A stretch of DNA of 64,000 nucleotides from Mycolicibacterium chlorophenolicum (GTDB taxonomy: Bacteria; Actinomycetota; Actinomycetes; Mycobacteriales; Mycobacteriaceae), in contig NZ_JYNL01000010.1 in NCBI RefSeq assembly GCF_001044235.1, positions 1-64,000 on the forward strand, in the 5' to 3' direction. Within the stretch, counting starts at the first letter, position 1; each line of letters begins with the position of its first letter. The translations under genes and the position numbers were made by a program. Below are positions 47,893-57,163 of this stretch, one piece after another. Below the pieces are notes generated by a model. The model had not been told where the DNA came from, ran no database searches, and saw only the letters and a list, made by a program, of their open reading frames with translations.

Positions 47893-48723
47893 GTGAACGA
47901 CAAAGTTGCGGTCAATCTGAGCGGTCCCGCGAAGACGATGCTGTCCACGCTGTACCTCAAGGCGCTCGATGCGGACTTCGAGCAGCCCATCCTCGGCGAC
48001 CGGTTCGCCAAGGAGGCGATCGGCAAGCTCGACTTCGACTGGAGTGAACTCGAGATCACCCCGAAGTGGGCTCCGCTGTTCACCGTTCGCACCGCGCAGT
48101 ACGACATCTGGGTGCGCCAGTTCATCGCCGCGCACCCCGAGTGCACCGTCGTCCACCTCGGCTGCGGGCTGGACTGCCGTGTGTTCCGCATCGACCCCGG
48201 ACCCGACGTCCGTTGGTACGACGTCGATTTCCCGCAGGTGATCGCGCTGCGCGAGCAGATCTACCCGAGCCGGCCCCACTACGAGTTGATCCCCACCCCG
48301 GCGACCGAGCCCGGGTGGCTCGACCAGATCCCTTCGGACAGGCCGACATTGCTCATCGCCGAGGGCATCAGCATGTACCTGACCGAGGAGGAGGGCATCG
48401 CGCTGCTGCGCCGGTTCATCGACCGCTTCGGTACCGGGGAGCTGCAGATCGACTTCTTCAACTGGCTGGCCATCAAATCGCAGAAGACGCAGTCGCTGGT
48501 CCGCACCTCCGGATCGGTGCTGTACTGGGCGGTCAACAGCCCGCAGCAGATCCTCGACAAGCTGCCCGACATCCGGTTGCTCTCGGCGGCAACGTTTTTC
48601 GATGCGAGCACCTACGCGCGCACGGGCCGCGGCATGCACGCGCTCAAGCGTGCCGTGACCTTGGCGCCGGCGCTGCGCACCTCGCTGCAATACCATCGCT
48701 ACGCGTTCGGGCCGGGCGCCTAG
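47893..48723 (+). CDS. SAM-dependent methyltransferase, LCM family
   Basis: A 276-residue class I methyltransferase beginning at GTG 47893. SAM-binding [16 protein letters not shown], the acidic [10 protein letters not shown] and [11 protein letters not shown] are typical of the LCM/PPM2 group. It is clearly different from the family member at 36919-37746. It lies at the site where mas would follow papA5 in the M. tuberculosis PDIM locus, but is convergent with papA5, sharing a CTAG as both stops. Methylation of a phthiocerol-type hydroxyl would be a reasonable guess, unproven. Confidence 0.85.
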   Translation: MNDKVAVNLSGPAKTMLSTLYLKALDADFEQPILGDRFAKEAIGKLDFDWSELEITPKWAPLFTVRTAQYDIWVRQFIAAHPECTVVHLGCGLDCRVFRIDPGPDVRWYDVDFPQVIALREQIYPSRPHYELIPTPATEPGWLDQIPSDRPTLLIAEGISMYLTEEEGIALLRRFIDRFGTGELQIDFFNWLAIKSQKTQSLVRTSGSVLYWAVNSPQQILDKLPDIRLLSAATFFDASTYARTGRGMHALKRAVTLAPALRTSLQYHRYAFGPGA

Positions 48724-49976
48724 GCGCCCGTGCTCGCGGCCTGCTTGGCCGCGATGCTGCGCAGCTGCGCCTCGATCGCGGCGATCGACTTGTCGCGATC
48801 GGGTCCGTGGGAGTGGTATTCGATCATCAGCGCGCCGTTGAAGATCTTCGACGTGTAGATCTCGATGCCCGCCCCGACCGCGAAGTAGAACTCGCCGTGG
48901 CTCGCCGCGACCTCCATGTCCGGCGGCGTCCGCAGCGGCGGCACGATCCCGTTGTCGGTGAACATCACCACATCGGGCAGGCCCGGCGGGTTGCCGACGT
49001 ACTGCGGGCTGAAGTGCAGGAAGCTCTGCTGGATCACGCCCTCGGCGATGTCCTTCTTGTAGGTGTCGTTGATGTCGCGGGCCAGCGCGGCCACATCGGT
49101 GCCCGGATGGATCTCGGCCAGGTAGGTCGCGATGCCGACCGGGTTCGTGCTCTCGGTCGCCGAGACCGGCGGGGTCAGCAGGTACCGCAGGTCCACCGGA
49201 TAGACGTAGGGCACCGGGATGTTCGGGGTGTTGCGCACCTGCCACTCGGCCATCAGCACCGCGGCCGACAGCAGGCTGTTCAGGCCCAGCTTGTTCGCCC
49301 GGCAGAACGCGATGATCTTCTCGGTGTCCTGCTCGGAGAGTGTGCAGTACTCCATCGGAACCAGCTGTGGCAGAACAGGATTGACGTCCGACGGGGCGCG
49401 CCGTGACGGCGGCAGCTCGTAGGCGAACATCGCGGCCAGCAGCCGCTCGAGCCCCGAGCGCGGCCTCTTCTCCACGCCGCGGTTGGCCAGGATGACCTCG
49501 AGCGGCTCGGGCGCCGGATGCACCTTCACCGGCCGGGCGGTGCCCGTGGTGACCAGATCGGTGTAGGTGGAGAACAACTCCTCGACCAGGCTGAACTGGT
49601 GGTGGCCGTCGGCGAGACTGTGGTGGATGTACAGCGTCGGCTGGGCCTGCCCGTCGCGGACGGTCAGCCGCAGGTGCACCAGCGACTGGGTCTGGTCGAA
49701 GATCAGCGGCGGCGCCGGCTCGTCGCCGGAGAGCTCCACCACCTCGATGCCCGGATGCATCAGGTCGTCGAGCACGATCTCCCACTTGCCGTCGGGCAGC
49801 TGCTCGAGGTGCCCGCCCAGCACCGGATGCGCCTGCAGCAGTGCGTCGAAGGCGTCGGACAGCGCGTCGGCGTCCATCGGGCCCTTCACGTGCGCGGCGA
49901 GGCCGATGAAGTTGTGCGTCTCGGCGAACATCTCCTCGCTGCGCGCGAGCTTGCGGATGCCCGAGGAAGGAAACAT
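48720..49976 (-). CDS. papA5: PapA5-like polyketide acyltransferase
   Basis: A 418-residue condensation-fold acyltransferase. In M. tuberculosis PapA5 joins mycocerosates to the two hydroxyls of phthiocerol. The catalytic HHxxxDG is present as HHSLADGHH. Many blocks match M. tuberculosis PapA5 as remembered: MFPxSxIRKLxxSEE opening, [17 protein letters not shown], ADGHH, [20 protein letters not shown], [43 protein letters not shown] 49976, 37 bp after drrC. Last gene of the pps-drr operon, as in the tubercle bacillus. Acyl donor unknown because mas is not in the window. Confidence 0.9.
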   Translation of the reverse strand: MFPSSGIRKLARSEEMFAETHNFIGLAAHVKGPMDADALSDAFDALLQAHPVLGGHLEQLPDGKWEIVLDDLMHPGIEVVELSGDEPAPPLIFDQTQSLVHLRLTVRDGQAQPTLYIHHSLADGHHQFSLVEELFSTYTDLVTTGTARPVKVHPAPEPLEVILANRGVEKRPRSGLERLLAAMFAYELPPSRRAPSDVNPVLPQLVPMEYCTLSEQDTEKIIAFCRANKLGLNSLLSAAVLMAEWQVRNTPNIPVPYVYPVDLRYLLTPPVSATESTNPVGIATYLAEIHPGTDVAALARDINDTYKKDIAEGVIQQSFLHFSPQYVGNPPGLPDVVMFTDNGIVPPLRTPPDMEVAASHGEFYFAVGAGIEIYTSKIFNGALMIEYHSHGPDRDKSIAAIEAQLRSIAAKQAASTGA

Positions 49977-50013
49977 CGCTCAGTTCTCCCTGTACGTCGG
50001 TGGCGTGGGTGGC

Positions 50014-50865
50014 TCACCCACGACGGCTGGCCCTGCGGTACCCGATCGCCAGCGGCACCGCGCAGACGGCGAAGATGCCGAACGACCACAGCGCCGTGAA
50101 GAGGAGGGGTTCGGCGATCGGCCCTTCCAGCGACAGGCCCCGCATCGCCTCGATGGTATAGCTCACGGGCTGATGCTCGACGATCGGTTGCAGCCAGTCC
50201 GGGTACTGGTCGAGCGGGACGAACCCGATCGAGAAGAACATCAGCAGCGCGATCACGATCTCGGTGGCCTGCGGCACGATCGTGGACTGCGAGAACAGTG
50301 CCAGCGTCAGCACCGCGGCCGACAGCGCGACCACGAACAGCGACGGCACGAACACCCAGACGACCGCGGCGAGCAGGCCCTGCTCGAACCGCATGCCCAG
50401 CGCCAGGCCCACGCACATCACCGCCAGCGTGATCACCAGGATGCGGACGAAGTCCGCCAGCAGCCGGGCCAGCAGCCCGGCCGCCCGGTGCACCGGCACC
50501 ACCCAGAACCGGGACAGCAGGCCGACCTCACGTTCGCGCATCACGTTCACCGCGCCGATGATCGCGCCCGTCATACCGCCGACCAGCGCCACCAGCGGCA
50601 CCTGCCCGTAGAGGCCGCTGTGTCCGGTCACCTTCTCGATGACGTCGCCGAGCACGATGTCCAGCGCCGCGAGGAACCCGGCCGGCATCACCAGCGACTG
50701 CACCAGCGTCGCCGGGTCGCGGCTCCAGCGGCGCAGGATGCGGGCGGTCAGCACCAGCACCTGCGGGACGAGCCTGCGGGGCGAGTTCTCCCACACCCTG
50801 GCCACCCGGTGCCGCCCGCCGGGCCGGTAGGGCGCCTCCGCCCGGGACGCCTGCGTCGCCGTCAT
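50014..50865 (-). CDS. drrC: ABC-2 exporter permease DrrC
   Basis: A 283-residue ABC-2 type permease with about six membrane segments. A soluble N-terminus (about 1-45, PYRPGGRHRVARVWENSPRRL) leads into RDPATLVQSLVMPAGF and VNVMREREVGLLSRFWVVPVHRAAG, the cytoplasmic motif that contacts the ATPase. In the PDIM locus DrrC is required for lipid export. ATG 50865 overlaps the drrB stop (ATGA). GGAG lies upstream of the ATG. Confidence 0.88.
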   Translation of the reverse strand: MTATQASRAEAPYRPGGRHRVARVWENSPRRLVPQVLVLTARILRRWSRDPATLVQSLVMPAGFLAALDIVLGDVIEKVTGHSGLYGQVPLVALVGGMTGAIIGAVNVMREREVGLLSRFWVVPVHRAAGLLARLLADFVRILVITLAVMCVGLALGMRFEQGLLAAVVWVFVPSLFVVALSAAVLTLALFSQSTIVPQATEIVIALLMFFSIGFVPLDQYPDWLQPIVEHQPVSYTIEAMRGLSLEGPIAEPLLFTALWSFGIFAVCAVPLAIGYRRASRRG

Positions 50866-51707
50866 CGGCGTCTCCTGCTCACCACGCCGTGCAGCACGAC
50901 CGCGAGCACCCCGCAGCCCACCGCCCACGCCAGGCCCGGAGCGAGCACCGCCCACGTCGCCTCCGGCGCGGCATCGGTGCTGTCGCCGGCCAGCGCCTGC
51001 AGGCCGTACACCCACTGCGACAGCGGCTGGTTGCGTACGAAACCCTGGATCCACTCGGGGAAGCGCTCGACCGGCTGCAGGCCCACCGACGCCAGGCCCA
51101 GCGTCAGCTGCGGAACCAGCATCATCGGGGCCGTCGCCTCCGGGTTCTGGGTGGCGATCCCGATCAGATCGCCGATGACCGCCAGCGTCGCGCCGATCAG
51201 CAGCACCAGTCCGACGAACGCGGCGATGTGGGCGAGGCTGCCGTGGAACCGGAACCCGATCACGTGACCGCAGACCACCGACACCACCAGCGCGATGCAG
51301 CAGCGGTACATGCTCGCGGTCAACCGCGAGGCCAGAGGCATGATCGCCGGGATCGGCATCGCGCGGAAGCGCCGATTGATGCCCTGGATCGAATCGGTCG
51401 CCGAGCGGAACGCCGCCGACACCGCCGCGAACCAGATCGCCTGCAGGATGATCAGCGGCGTCAGGTACTGGGCGTAGCTGGACAGCGGCTGGATCGCGCC
51501 CATCATCTGCTTGAGCGGCAGGTAGTAGCCGATGGTGAAGACGATCGACCCGGCGATCTGGGTGGCCAGCTCGCCGTTGCGCAGCGTCGGGATGATCATC
51601 CGGACCGTCAGCACCCACCACTGCTGGATCGGGTTGACCCGCGGCCGCGACGCGTCCGGAACCGTGGACCTCGACGACCGCGCCGCGGTCGAGACGGAGC
51701 CGGTCAC
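50862..51707 (-). CDS. drrB: ABC-2 exporter permease DrrB
   Basis: A 281-residue ABC-2 permease with about six hydrophobic segments; the short basic N-terminus ends near residue 28. FRAMPIPAIMPLASRLTASMYRC is the coupling-helix region. It pairs with DrrC to form the transmembrane half of the exporter. GTG 51707 overlaps the drrA stop by 4 bp and its stop overlaps drrC, so drrA, B and C are translated as a unit. Confidence 0.88.
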   Translation of the reverse strand: MTGSVSTAARSSRSTVPDASRPRVNPIQQWWVLTVRMIIPTLRNGELATQIAGSIVFTIGYYLPLKQMMGAIQPLSSYAQYLTPLIILQAIWFAAVSAAFRSATDSIQGINRRFRAMPIPAIMPLASRLTASMYRCCIALVVSVVCGHVIGFRFHGSLAHIAAFVGLVLLIGATLAVIGDLIGIATQNPEATAPMMLVPQLTLGLASVGLQPVERFPEWIQGFVRNQPLSQWVYGLQALAGDSTDAAPEATWAVLAPGLAWAVGCGVLAVVLHGVVSRRRR

Positions 51708-52708
51708 GCGTAGGCGTCCGCAGCCGCGAGCTTGGCGGTGCGCTCGTCGTCGCCGCGGGTGTCGTCACCGGTCAGCGCCAGGAACACCTCGTCGAGCGAC
51801 GGGCGCCGCAGCGCGATGTCCATCAGCTCGATGTTCGCCTCGCTGAGCTTGGTCAGCGCGGCCATCAGCGTGGTCGGGCCGTCCGGCGCCGGCATCGAGA
51901 TGCGGTCGGAGGTCTCGGTCAGCGCGGCCCGGTTCGCTTGCGGCAGCAGCGGTCCCAGCACGCGGGCCACCTCGGGCAGGTCGCGCATGTGCCGCGGCAC
52001 GATCTCGCAGTAGGTGCCGCCGGTGCGCTCCTTGAGCTGGTCGGCGGTGCCTTCGGCGATCACCGTGCCCTTGTCGATCACGATGATGCGGTCGCTGAGC
52101 AGGTCGGCCTCCTCCAGGTACTGCGTGGTCAGCAGCGTGGCGATGCCGGCCTCCTTGAAGTCGGTGACCAGCTCCCAGATCGCCTGGCGGCTGCGCGGAT
52201 CCAGCCCGGTGGTCGGCTCGTCGAGGAACACCACTTCCGGGCGGACCACCAGCCCGCAGGCGATGTCGATGCGGCGCTTCATCCCGCCGGAATACGTGCC
52301 GACGGGCCGGTCCCCGGCGGCCACCAGGTCGAACTGCTCGAGCAGCTCCACCGCGCGCTCTTTGGCGACTCTCTTCTTCAGGCCCTGCAGCCGGCCGAAC
52401 ATCAGCAGGTTCTCCCGACCGGTGAGCATGTCGTCGAGCGCCGCGTACTGCCCCGTCAGCATCAGCGACCGGCGCACCCCCGCGGGATCGCCGACCACGT
52501 CGTGACCCGCGATCAGCGCGCGGCCGCTGTCCGGGGTGATCAGCGTCGAGAGGATGTTGACCGTCGTCGTCTTGCCCGCCCCGTTGGGGCCCAGAAGACC
52601 GAGCACCTCGCCGCGCTCCACCTCGAAGCTGACGTCACGCAGCGCGACGACGTCGCCGAACGACTTCCGGATGCCGGCGACCACCACCGCCTTCTCAGAG
52701 CGGGCCAT
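51704..52708 (-). CDS. drrA: ABC exporter ATPase DrrA
   Basis: A 334-residue ATPase with Walker A GPNGAGKTT, Q-loop TGQYAALDDMLTG, signature YSGGMKRRIDIA, Walker B VVFLDEPTTGLD and a late H-loop glutamine (LLTTQYLEEAD, which replaces His, as is typical for the DrrA group). A C-terminal domain (about 230-334) ends in an Ala/Asp-rich tail. ATG 52708 follows AGGAGGAGCTC and begins 27 bp after ppsE. Energises export of the locus lipid in M. tuberculosis; same role inferred. Confidence 0.92.
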   Translation of the reverse strand: MARSEKAVVVAGIRKSFGDVVALRDVSFEVERGEVLGLLGPNGAGKTTTVNILSTLITPDSGRALIAGHDVVGDPAGVRRSLMLTGQYAALDDMLTGRENLLMFGRLQGLKKRVAKERAVELLEQFDLVAAGDRPVGTYSGGMKRRIDIACGLVVRPEVVFLDEPTTGLDPRSRQAIWELVTDFKEAGIATLLTTQYLEEADLLSDRIIVIDKGTVIAEGTADQLKERTGGTYCEIVPRHMRDLPEVARVLGPLLPQANRAALTETSDRISMPAPDGPTTLMAALTKLSEANIELMDIALRRPSLDEVFLALTGDDTRGDDERTAKLAAADAYA

Positions 52709-52735
52709 GAGCTCCTCCTGCCCGGTTGCGCCGTG

Positions 52736-55700
52736 TCACGACAGGTCGACGAGCGCCAGCTCGTCGCCGGCCGCGTCGGAGTCCTCCTCGGCCAGCGCTT
52801 CCCTCGTGATCTCCAGCAGTGCCGTCGAGTACTGCCGGGCAAAGGATTCCACATCGGTGGGCCCGAGCCGGCGACTGTCGTACCACCAGTCGGTGTGCAG
52901 CACGCCGCCGGTCCGGTACACGCGCAACTCCAGCGCGTGCCCGAGGCCGGGCAGTGCGTCGCGGATGGGCAGCGCGGTGTCGGCGTCGAAGCGCACCGGC
53001 GCGTCCTCGGGCTGCTCGGCGGGCACCTCGGGGATCGTGCCGACGTGGGTGAACAGGATGTCGGCCGACCGGGTCTCCCCCAGCGCCTTAGCCGTCGGCG
53101 CGTACAGGTACCGCAGCAGGCCGTACCCGATGCCGTAGTGCGGCACCGCCTTCAGCGTCTCGCGGACGTCCTCGAGCAGCGCCCCCGCACCCGTGTTCTG
53201 GGCCGACGCCGCGGTCAGCGCGACCGGGTGCAGGGTGGAGAACCACCCCACCGTACGCTGCAGGTCGACGTCGGGCTTGAGCACCGAGCGGGCACGCCCG
53301 CCGACGTCAACCGCCACCGCGCCCTCGCCGACCGTCGCCGCGACGGCCCGGCCCAGAGCGGCGAGCAGGATCTCCTCGACCGGCAACCGCAGCCGCCGCC
53401 GCGTGTCGTCGATCTCGCCGGTCTCGGCGGCCGACATCGCCGCCGAGAACCGCACCAGATCGTCGGCGCCCGGCCGCTCGGCCGGTTCGGGTCCGGCCAC
53501 GCTCACCGTCGCGGCGCGCGCGGTCTGCAGCCAGTAGTCGCGACTGTCCAGCACCGCCGGGTGCGTGGCCAGCCCGGCGCAGCGCTGCGACCACTCCCGC
53601 CACGACGTGGGGACCGCGGCCAGGGCGATCTCCTCCCCCGCCATCCGCTGGGAGAACGCGGTGAAGATGTCGGTCAGCAGCACGTCGCGCGACACCCCGT
53701 CGTCGCCCGGTCCGCCGGCCACCCCGTGCAGGCTCAGCGCCAGGTAGGACGGGCCGCCCGCGCTGCCGCGCAGGAACGTCGCCGTCAGCGGCGCGGTCAG
53801 CAACTGGTGTTCGCGAACCTGCTCGTCGAGCGCGGCCTGCACAGCCTCCCGCTCCTGCGGGCTGCCCGCGGACACCCCGTCGGGCAGGGCACGCACGACC
53901 AGTTCGGTGAACTCGCCGGGCTCGGCGATGTGCTGCTCCCAGACGCCGGCCCGTTCCACGAGATGCACCCGCAGCGCGTCGTGAACGCCCGTGACGGCGG
54001 TCAGCACCGCGCGCACGTCGTCCTCACCGATGTCGGCGCGCAGCCCCAGGATGACCGGGGTGCGCCAGCGGCCGACGTCGCGCAGGCCGTGCTCGAGGAA
54101 GTACGCCACGTTCGGCGGCACCGGCGGGGTGACCACGTCGTCGAGCGAATGCCGGGCCAGCCCGCCCTCGGCGTACCGCGCCGTCAACACCTTGGCCAGC
54201 GACGACACCGTCTGGTTCTCGTAGAGATCCTGCGGGGTGAGGTCCAGGCCGCGGTGGCCCGCGGTCATCGCCACGCTGATCGCGATCAGCGAGTCGCCGC
54301 CCAGCTCGAAGAAGTTGGCGTTGCGGTCGATGTCGGACAGGCCCAGGCACTGCGCCCAGACCTGCTGCAGCGCGGTCTCCACCGAGGACGTGCCGCCCGC
54401 GGTGGCCGGCGCCCCCGACATCCCGGCGGGCGAGGCCGCATCCACGGCGATGCCGTTGGCGCCCGCACCGGCCAGCCACGCCGCGTTCGCGTTGTGCTCG
54501 ACCCAGTGCCGCTGCTTGGCGAACGGGTAGCCCGGCAGCGTCACCAGCTGCGGCTCGCTGTCGGTGCCCTGGTTCCAGTCGACCTCGACGCCCGCCGCCC
54601 ACAGCTGGCCGAGACCGAGCAGGAAGGTGTCGGAGTCGCTGCGGTTCTGGGCCTGGTGGCGCATCAGCCGCACCGCGCGGTGCCGCTCCGACCAGCGCGG
54701 GTGGCGGCCGGCCGACGACGTCAGCGTGCCGCCGGGACCGACCTCGACGAGCACCCGGTCGGGCGCGCTCAGCAGCATGTCGAGCTCGTCGGCGAAGCGC
54801 ACCGTGGCCCGGATCTGGCGGGCCCAGGTGGTCGGGTTGGTGGCCTCGGCCGCCGACATCGTGGTGCCGGTGATGTTGGACAGCAACGGAATTCGCGGCT
54901 CGTGCAGCGTCATGCCGGACAGGAACGCGCTGAACTCGGCGACCACGGGATCCATCAGGCGGGAGTGGAACGCGTGCGAGGTGCGCACCCGCCGCGCGGC
55001 GATGCCCTTCTCGGCCAGGCCGGCCTGGAAGGTGCGGATCGCCTCCTCGCTGCCCGCGACGACGCAGCTGCCCGGATCGTTGATCGTCGCGACGTCCACG
55101 TCGCCGGTGAGGTGCTCGGCGATGGCCTCGGGGCTCAGCGGAACCGCGACCATCACGCCGCGCGGCGCGGCGTGCATCAGCTGCGCCCGCTTGGAGACGA
55201 CCTTGACCGCGGTGTCGAGGTCGAACACGCCCGCGATCGTGGCGGCCGGGTACTCCCCGATGCTGTGGCCCGCCATCACGGCGGGCTCCACGCCGTAGGA
55301 CTGGATCAGCCGGGCCAGCGCGTACTCCACGGTGAACAGCGCGGGCTGGGCACGATCGGTGTGCTCGAGGTTGCGGCCCACGCCGTCGAAGATCTCGGCG
55401 CGCAGGTCGTAGCCCATCTCGTCGCTGAAGGCGGTCGCGCACTCGTCGAAGTGACGGGCGAACACCGGCTCGCCGTCGTACAGCCCGCGGGCCATCCCGA
55501 TGTGCTGGGCGCCCTGGCCCGGGAACAGGAACGCCACCCGGTCGGCCGAGGACTCGGCGTCCGGCACCCCATGGCCTTCGAAGACGTTGTCGGTCTCGGT
55601 TGCCGACAGCACCGTCGCGGCGTTGGCCTGGTCGTGCACGACGGCGGCAAGCCGGAACGGGTCCTTGCGGCGCCGGGTCAGCGTGTAGGCGGCGTCGGGC

Positions 55701-57163
55701 AGGCTGATCTCGTCGCTGACGGCCAGCTCCGCGGCCAGCGCGGCCCGCGACTGCGCGAGCGCCTCCTGGGTGCGGGCGGAGAGCACCAGCACCTGCGGCC
55801 GCGCGCTCGGTGTCGGGGCCGGTGCGGTCGGCGCCTCCTCGAGCACGATGTGGGCGTTGGTGCCGCCCACCCCGAACGAGCTGACCCCGGCGCGCCGGAT
55901 GCCGTCGGACTCCCACGGGCCGTCGGCGTTGCGGATCCGGAACGGTCCGCGGTCGATGTGCAGTTCCGGGTTCGGGCTGGTGTAGTGCAGCGTCGCCGGG
56001 ATCGCCTTGTGCTCCAGGCACAGGATGGCCTTGATCAGCCCGGCGATGCCGGCCGCGGTCTCGAGGTGGCCGATGTTCGACTTCACCGAGCCCAGGTAGC
56101 AGGGCGCGCTGCGGGTGTCCTCGGCCAGCTCGAACGCCTGACGCAGGCCCTCGATCTCGATCGGGTCGCCCAGCGGGGTGCCGGTGCCGTGCGTCTCGAC
56201 GTAGGTGATCGAGGACGCGTCGACGCCCGCGATCGCGTGCGCCTCGGCGATGACCTCGGCCTGCCCGAGCGCGTTCGGCGCGGCGTAGGTCATCTTCGTC
56301 GCGCCGTCGTTGTTCAGCGCCGAGCCGCGGATCACCGCGTGGATGCGGTCACCGTCGTCGATCGCGTCGGCCAGCGCCTTGAGGACCACCACGCCGACGC
56401 CGCTGGCGAAGATCGTGCCGTCCGAGCGGACGTCGAACGGGCGGCACTGCCCGGTCGGCGACACCATCGCGCCCTGCTCGTACCAGTAGCCGACGTGGTG
56501 TGGGATGCGCAACGAGGACCCGCCCGCCAGCGCGATGTCGCATTCGCCGTTGAGGATCGACTGGCACGCCAGGTGCACCGCGACCAGCGACGACGAACAC
56601 GCGGTGGCCACCGACAGGGCCGGGCCGCGGAAATCGAACTGGTGGGCCACCCGGGTGGCGAGGTGGTCCTTGTCGTTCTGCAGCGACAGGTTGACCATCT
56701 CGAAGCTGGCGCCCTGCCCGATCACCATCATCGGGTCGAAGTTCGACATCAGGTTGTGCAGCAGGTAGCCACTCGAGCTGCTGGTGCCGAACACACCGAC
56801 GGTGGACTCCAGGCCCTTGGGGTCGTAGCCGGCGTCTTCGAGCGCGTGGAACACCGACTGCAGGAACAGCCGGTGCTGCGGGTCGAGCATGCGCGCCGCG
56901 TACGGGGTGAACCCGAAGAATTCCGCGTCGAACTCCTCGATGCCCGGCATCAGCCCCGCGCGCCGGACGTAGCCGCGGTTGGCCAGCGCCCGCTCGGTGA
57001 CGCCGTTGGCCAGCAGCTCGTCCTCGGACAGGTCGACGATGGACTCCACGCCGGCCCGCAGATTGCGCCAGAACGCCGACACCGACTCGGCCCCCGGGAA
57101 CTTCCCGGCCATGCCGATGACGGCGATGGCGTTGTCGGGGAGCTCCGCTTGGTTGTCCGTCAC
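52736..57163 (-). CDS. ppsE: PpsE-like type I polyketide synthase (KS-AT-ACP-condensation-like)
   Basis: A 1,475-residue terminal PKS, near the 1,488 of M. tuberculosis PpsE. Start GTG 57163 overlaps the ppsD stop (GTGA). Domains: KS ~10-440 with Cys 189 (TACSSS), His 325 (ETHGTGT) and His 366 (NIGHLE); AT ~540-830 with Ser 634 (GHSIGE) and HAFH (730-733), a malonyl-type signature; ACP ~925-1000 with Ser 958 (LGGDSL); then a ~460-residue condensation-like domain. No KR, DH or ER. In PDIM synthesis PpsE adds the last unit and hands the chain on for release. No TesA-like gene is seen in the window. Confidence 0.93.
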   Translation of the reverse strand: MTDNQAELPDNAIAVIGMAGKFPGAESVSAFWRNLRAGVESIVDLSEDELLANGVTERALANRGYVRRAGLMPGIEEFDAEFFGFTPYAARMLDPQHRLFLQSVFHALEDAGYDPKGLESTVGVFGTSSSSGYLLHNLMSNFDPMMVIGQGASFEMVNLSLQNDKDHLATRVAHQFDFRGPALSVATACSSSLVAVHLACQSILNGECDIALAGGSSLRIPHHVGYWYEQGAMVSPTGQCRPFDVRSDGTIFASGVGVVVLKALADAIDDGDRIHAVIRGSALNNDGATKMTYAAPNALGQAEVIAEAHAIAGVDASSITYVETHGTGTPLGDPIEIEGLRQAFELAEDTRSAPCYLGSVKSNIGHLETAAGIAGLIKAILCLEHKAIPATLHYTSPNPELHIDRGPFRIRNADGPWESDGIRRAGVSSFGVGGTNAHIVLEEAPTAPAPTPSARPQVLVLSARTQEALAQSRAALAAELAVSDEISLPDAAYTLTRRRKDPFRLAAVVHDQANAATVLSATETDNVFEGHGVPDAESSADRVAFLFPGQGAQHIGMARGLYDGEPVFARHFDECATAFSDEMGYDLRAEIFDGVGRNLEHTDRAQPALFTVEYALARLIQSYGVEPAVMAGHSIGEYPAATIAGVFDLDTAVKVVSKRAQLMHAAPRGVMVAVPLSPEAIAEHLTGDVDVATINDPGSCVVAGSEEAIRTFQAGLAEKGIAARRVRTSHAFHSRLMDPVVAEFSAFLSGMTLHEPRIPLLSNITGTTMSAAEATNPTTWARQIRATVRFADELDMLLSAPDRVLVEVGPGGTLTSSAGRHPRWSERHRAVRLMRHQAQNRSDSDTFLLGLGQLWAAGVEVDWNQGTDSEPQLVTLPGYPFAKQRHWVEHNANAAWLAGAGANGIAVDAASPAGMSGAPATAGGTSSVETALQQVWAQCLGLSDIDRNANFFELGGDSLIAISVAMTAGHRGLDLTPQDLYENQTVSSLAKVLTARYAEGGLARHSLDDVVTPPVPPNVAYFLEHGLRDVGRWRTPVILGLRADIGEDDVRAVLTAVTGVHDALRVHLVERAGVWEQHIAEPGEFTELVVRALPDGVSAGSPQEREAVQAALDEQVREHQLLTAPLTATFLRGSAGGPSYLALSLHGVAGGPGDDGVSRDVLLTDIFTAFSQRMAGEEIALAAVPTSWREWSQRCAGLATHPAVLDSRDYWLQTARAATVSVAGPEPAERPGADDLVRFSAAMSAAETGEIDDTRRRLRLPVEEILLAALGRAVAATVGEGAVAVDVGGRARSVLKPDVDLQRTVGWFSTLHPVALTAASAQNTGAGALLEDVRETLKAVPHYGIGYGLLRYLYAPTAKALGETRSADILFTHVGTIPEVPAEQPEDAPVRFDADTALPIRDALPGLGHALELRVYRTGGVLHTDWWYDSRRLGPTDVESFARQYSTALLEITREALAEEDSDAAGDELALVDLS

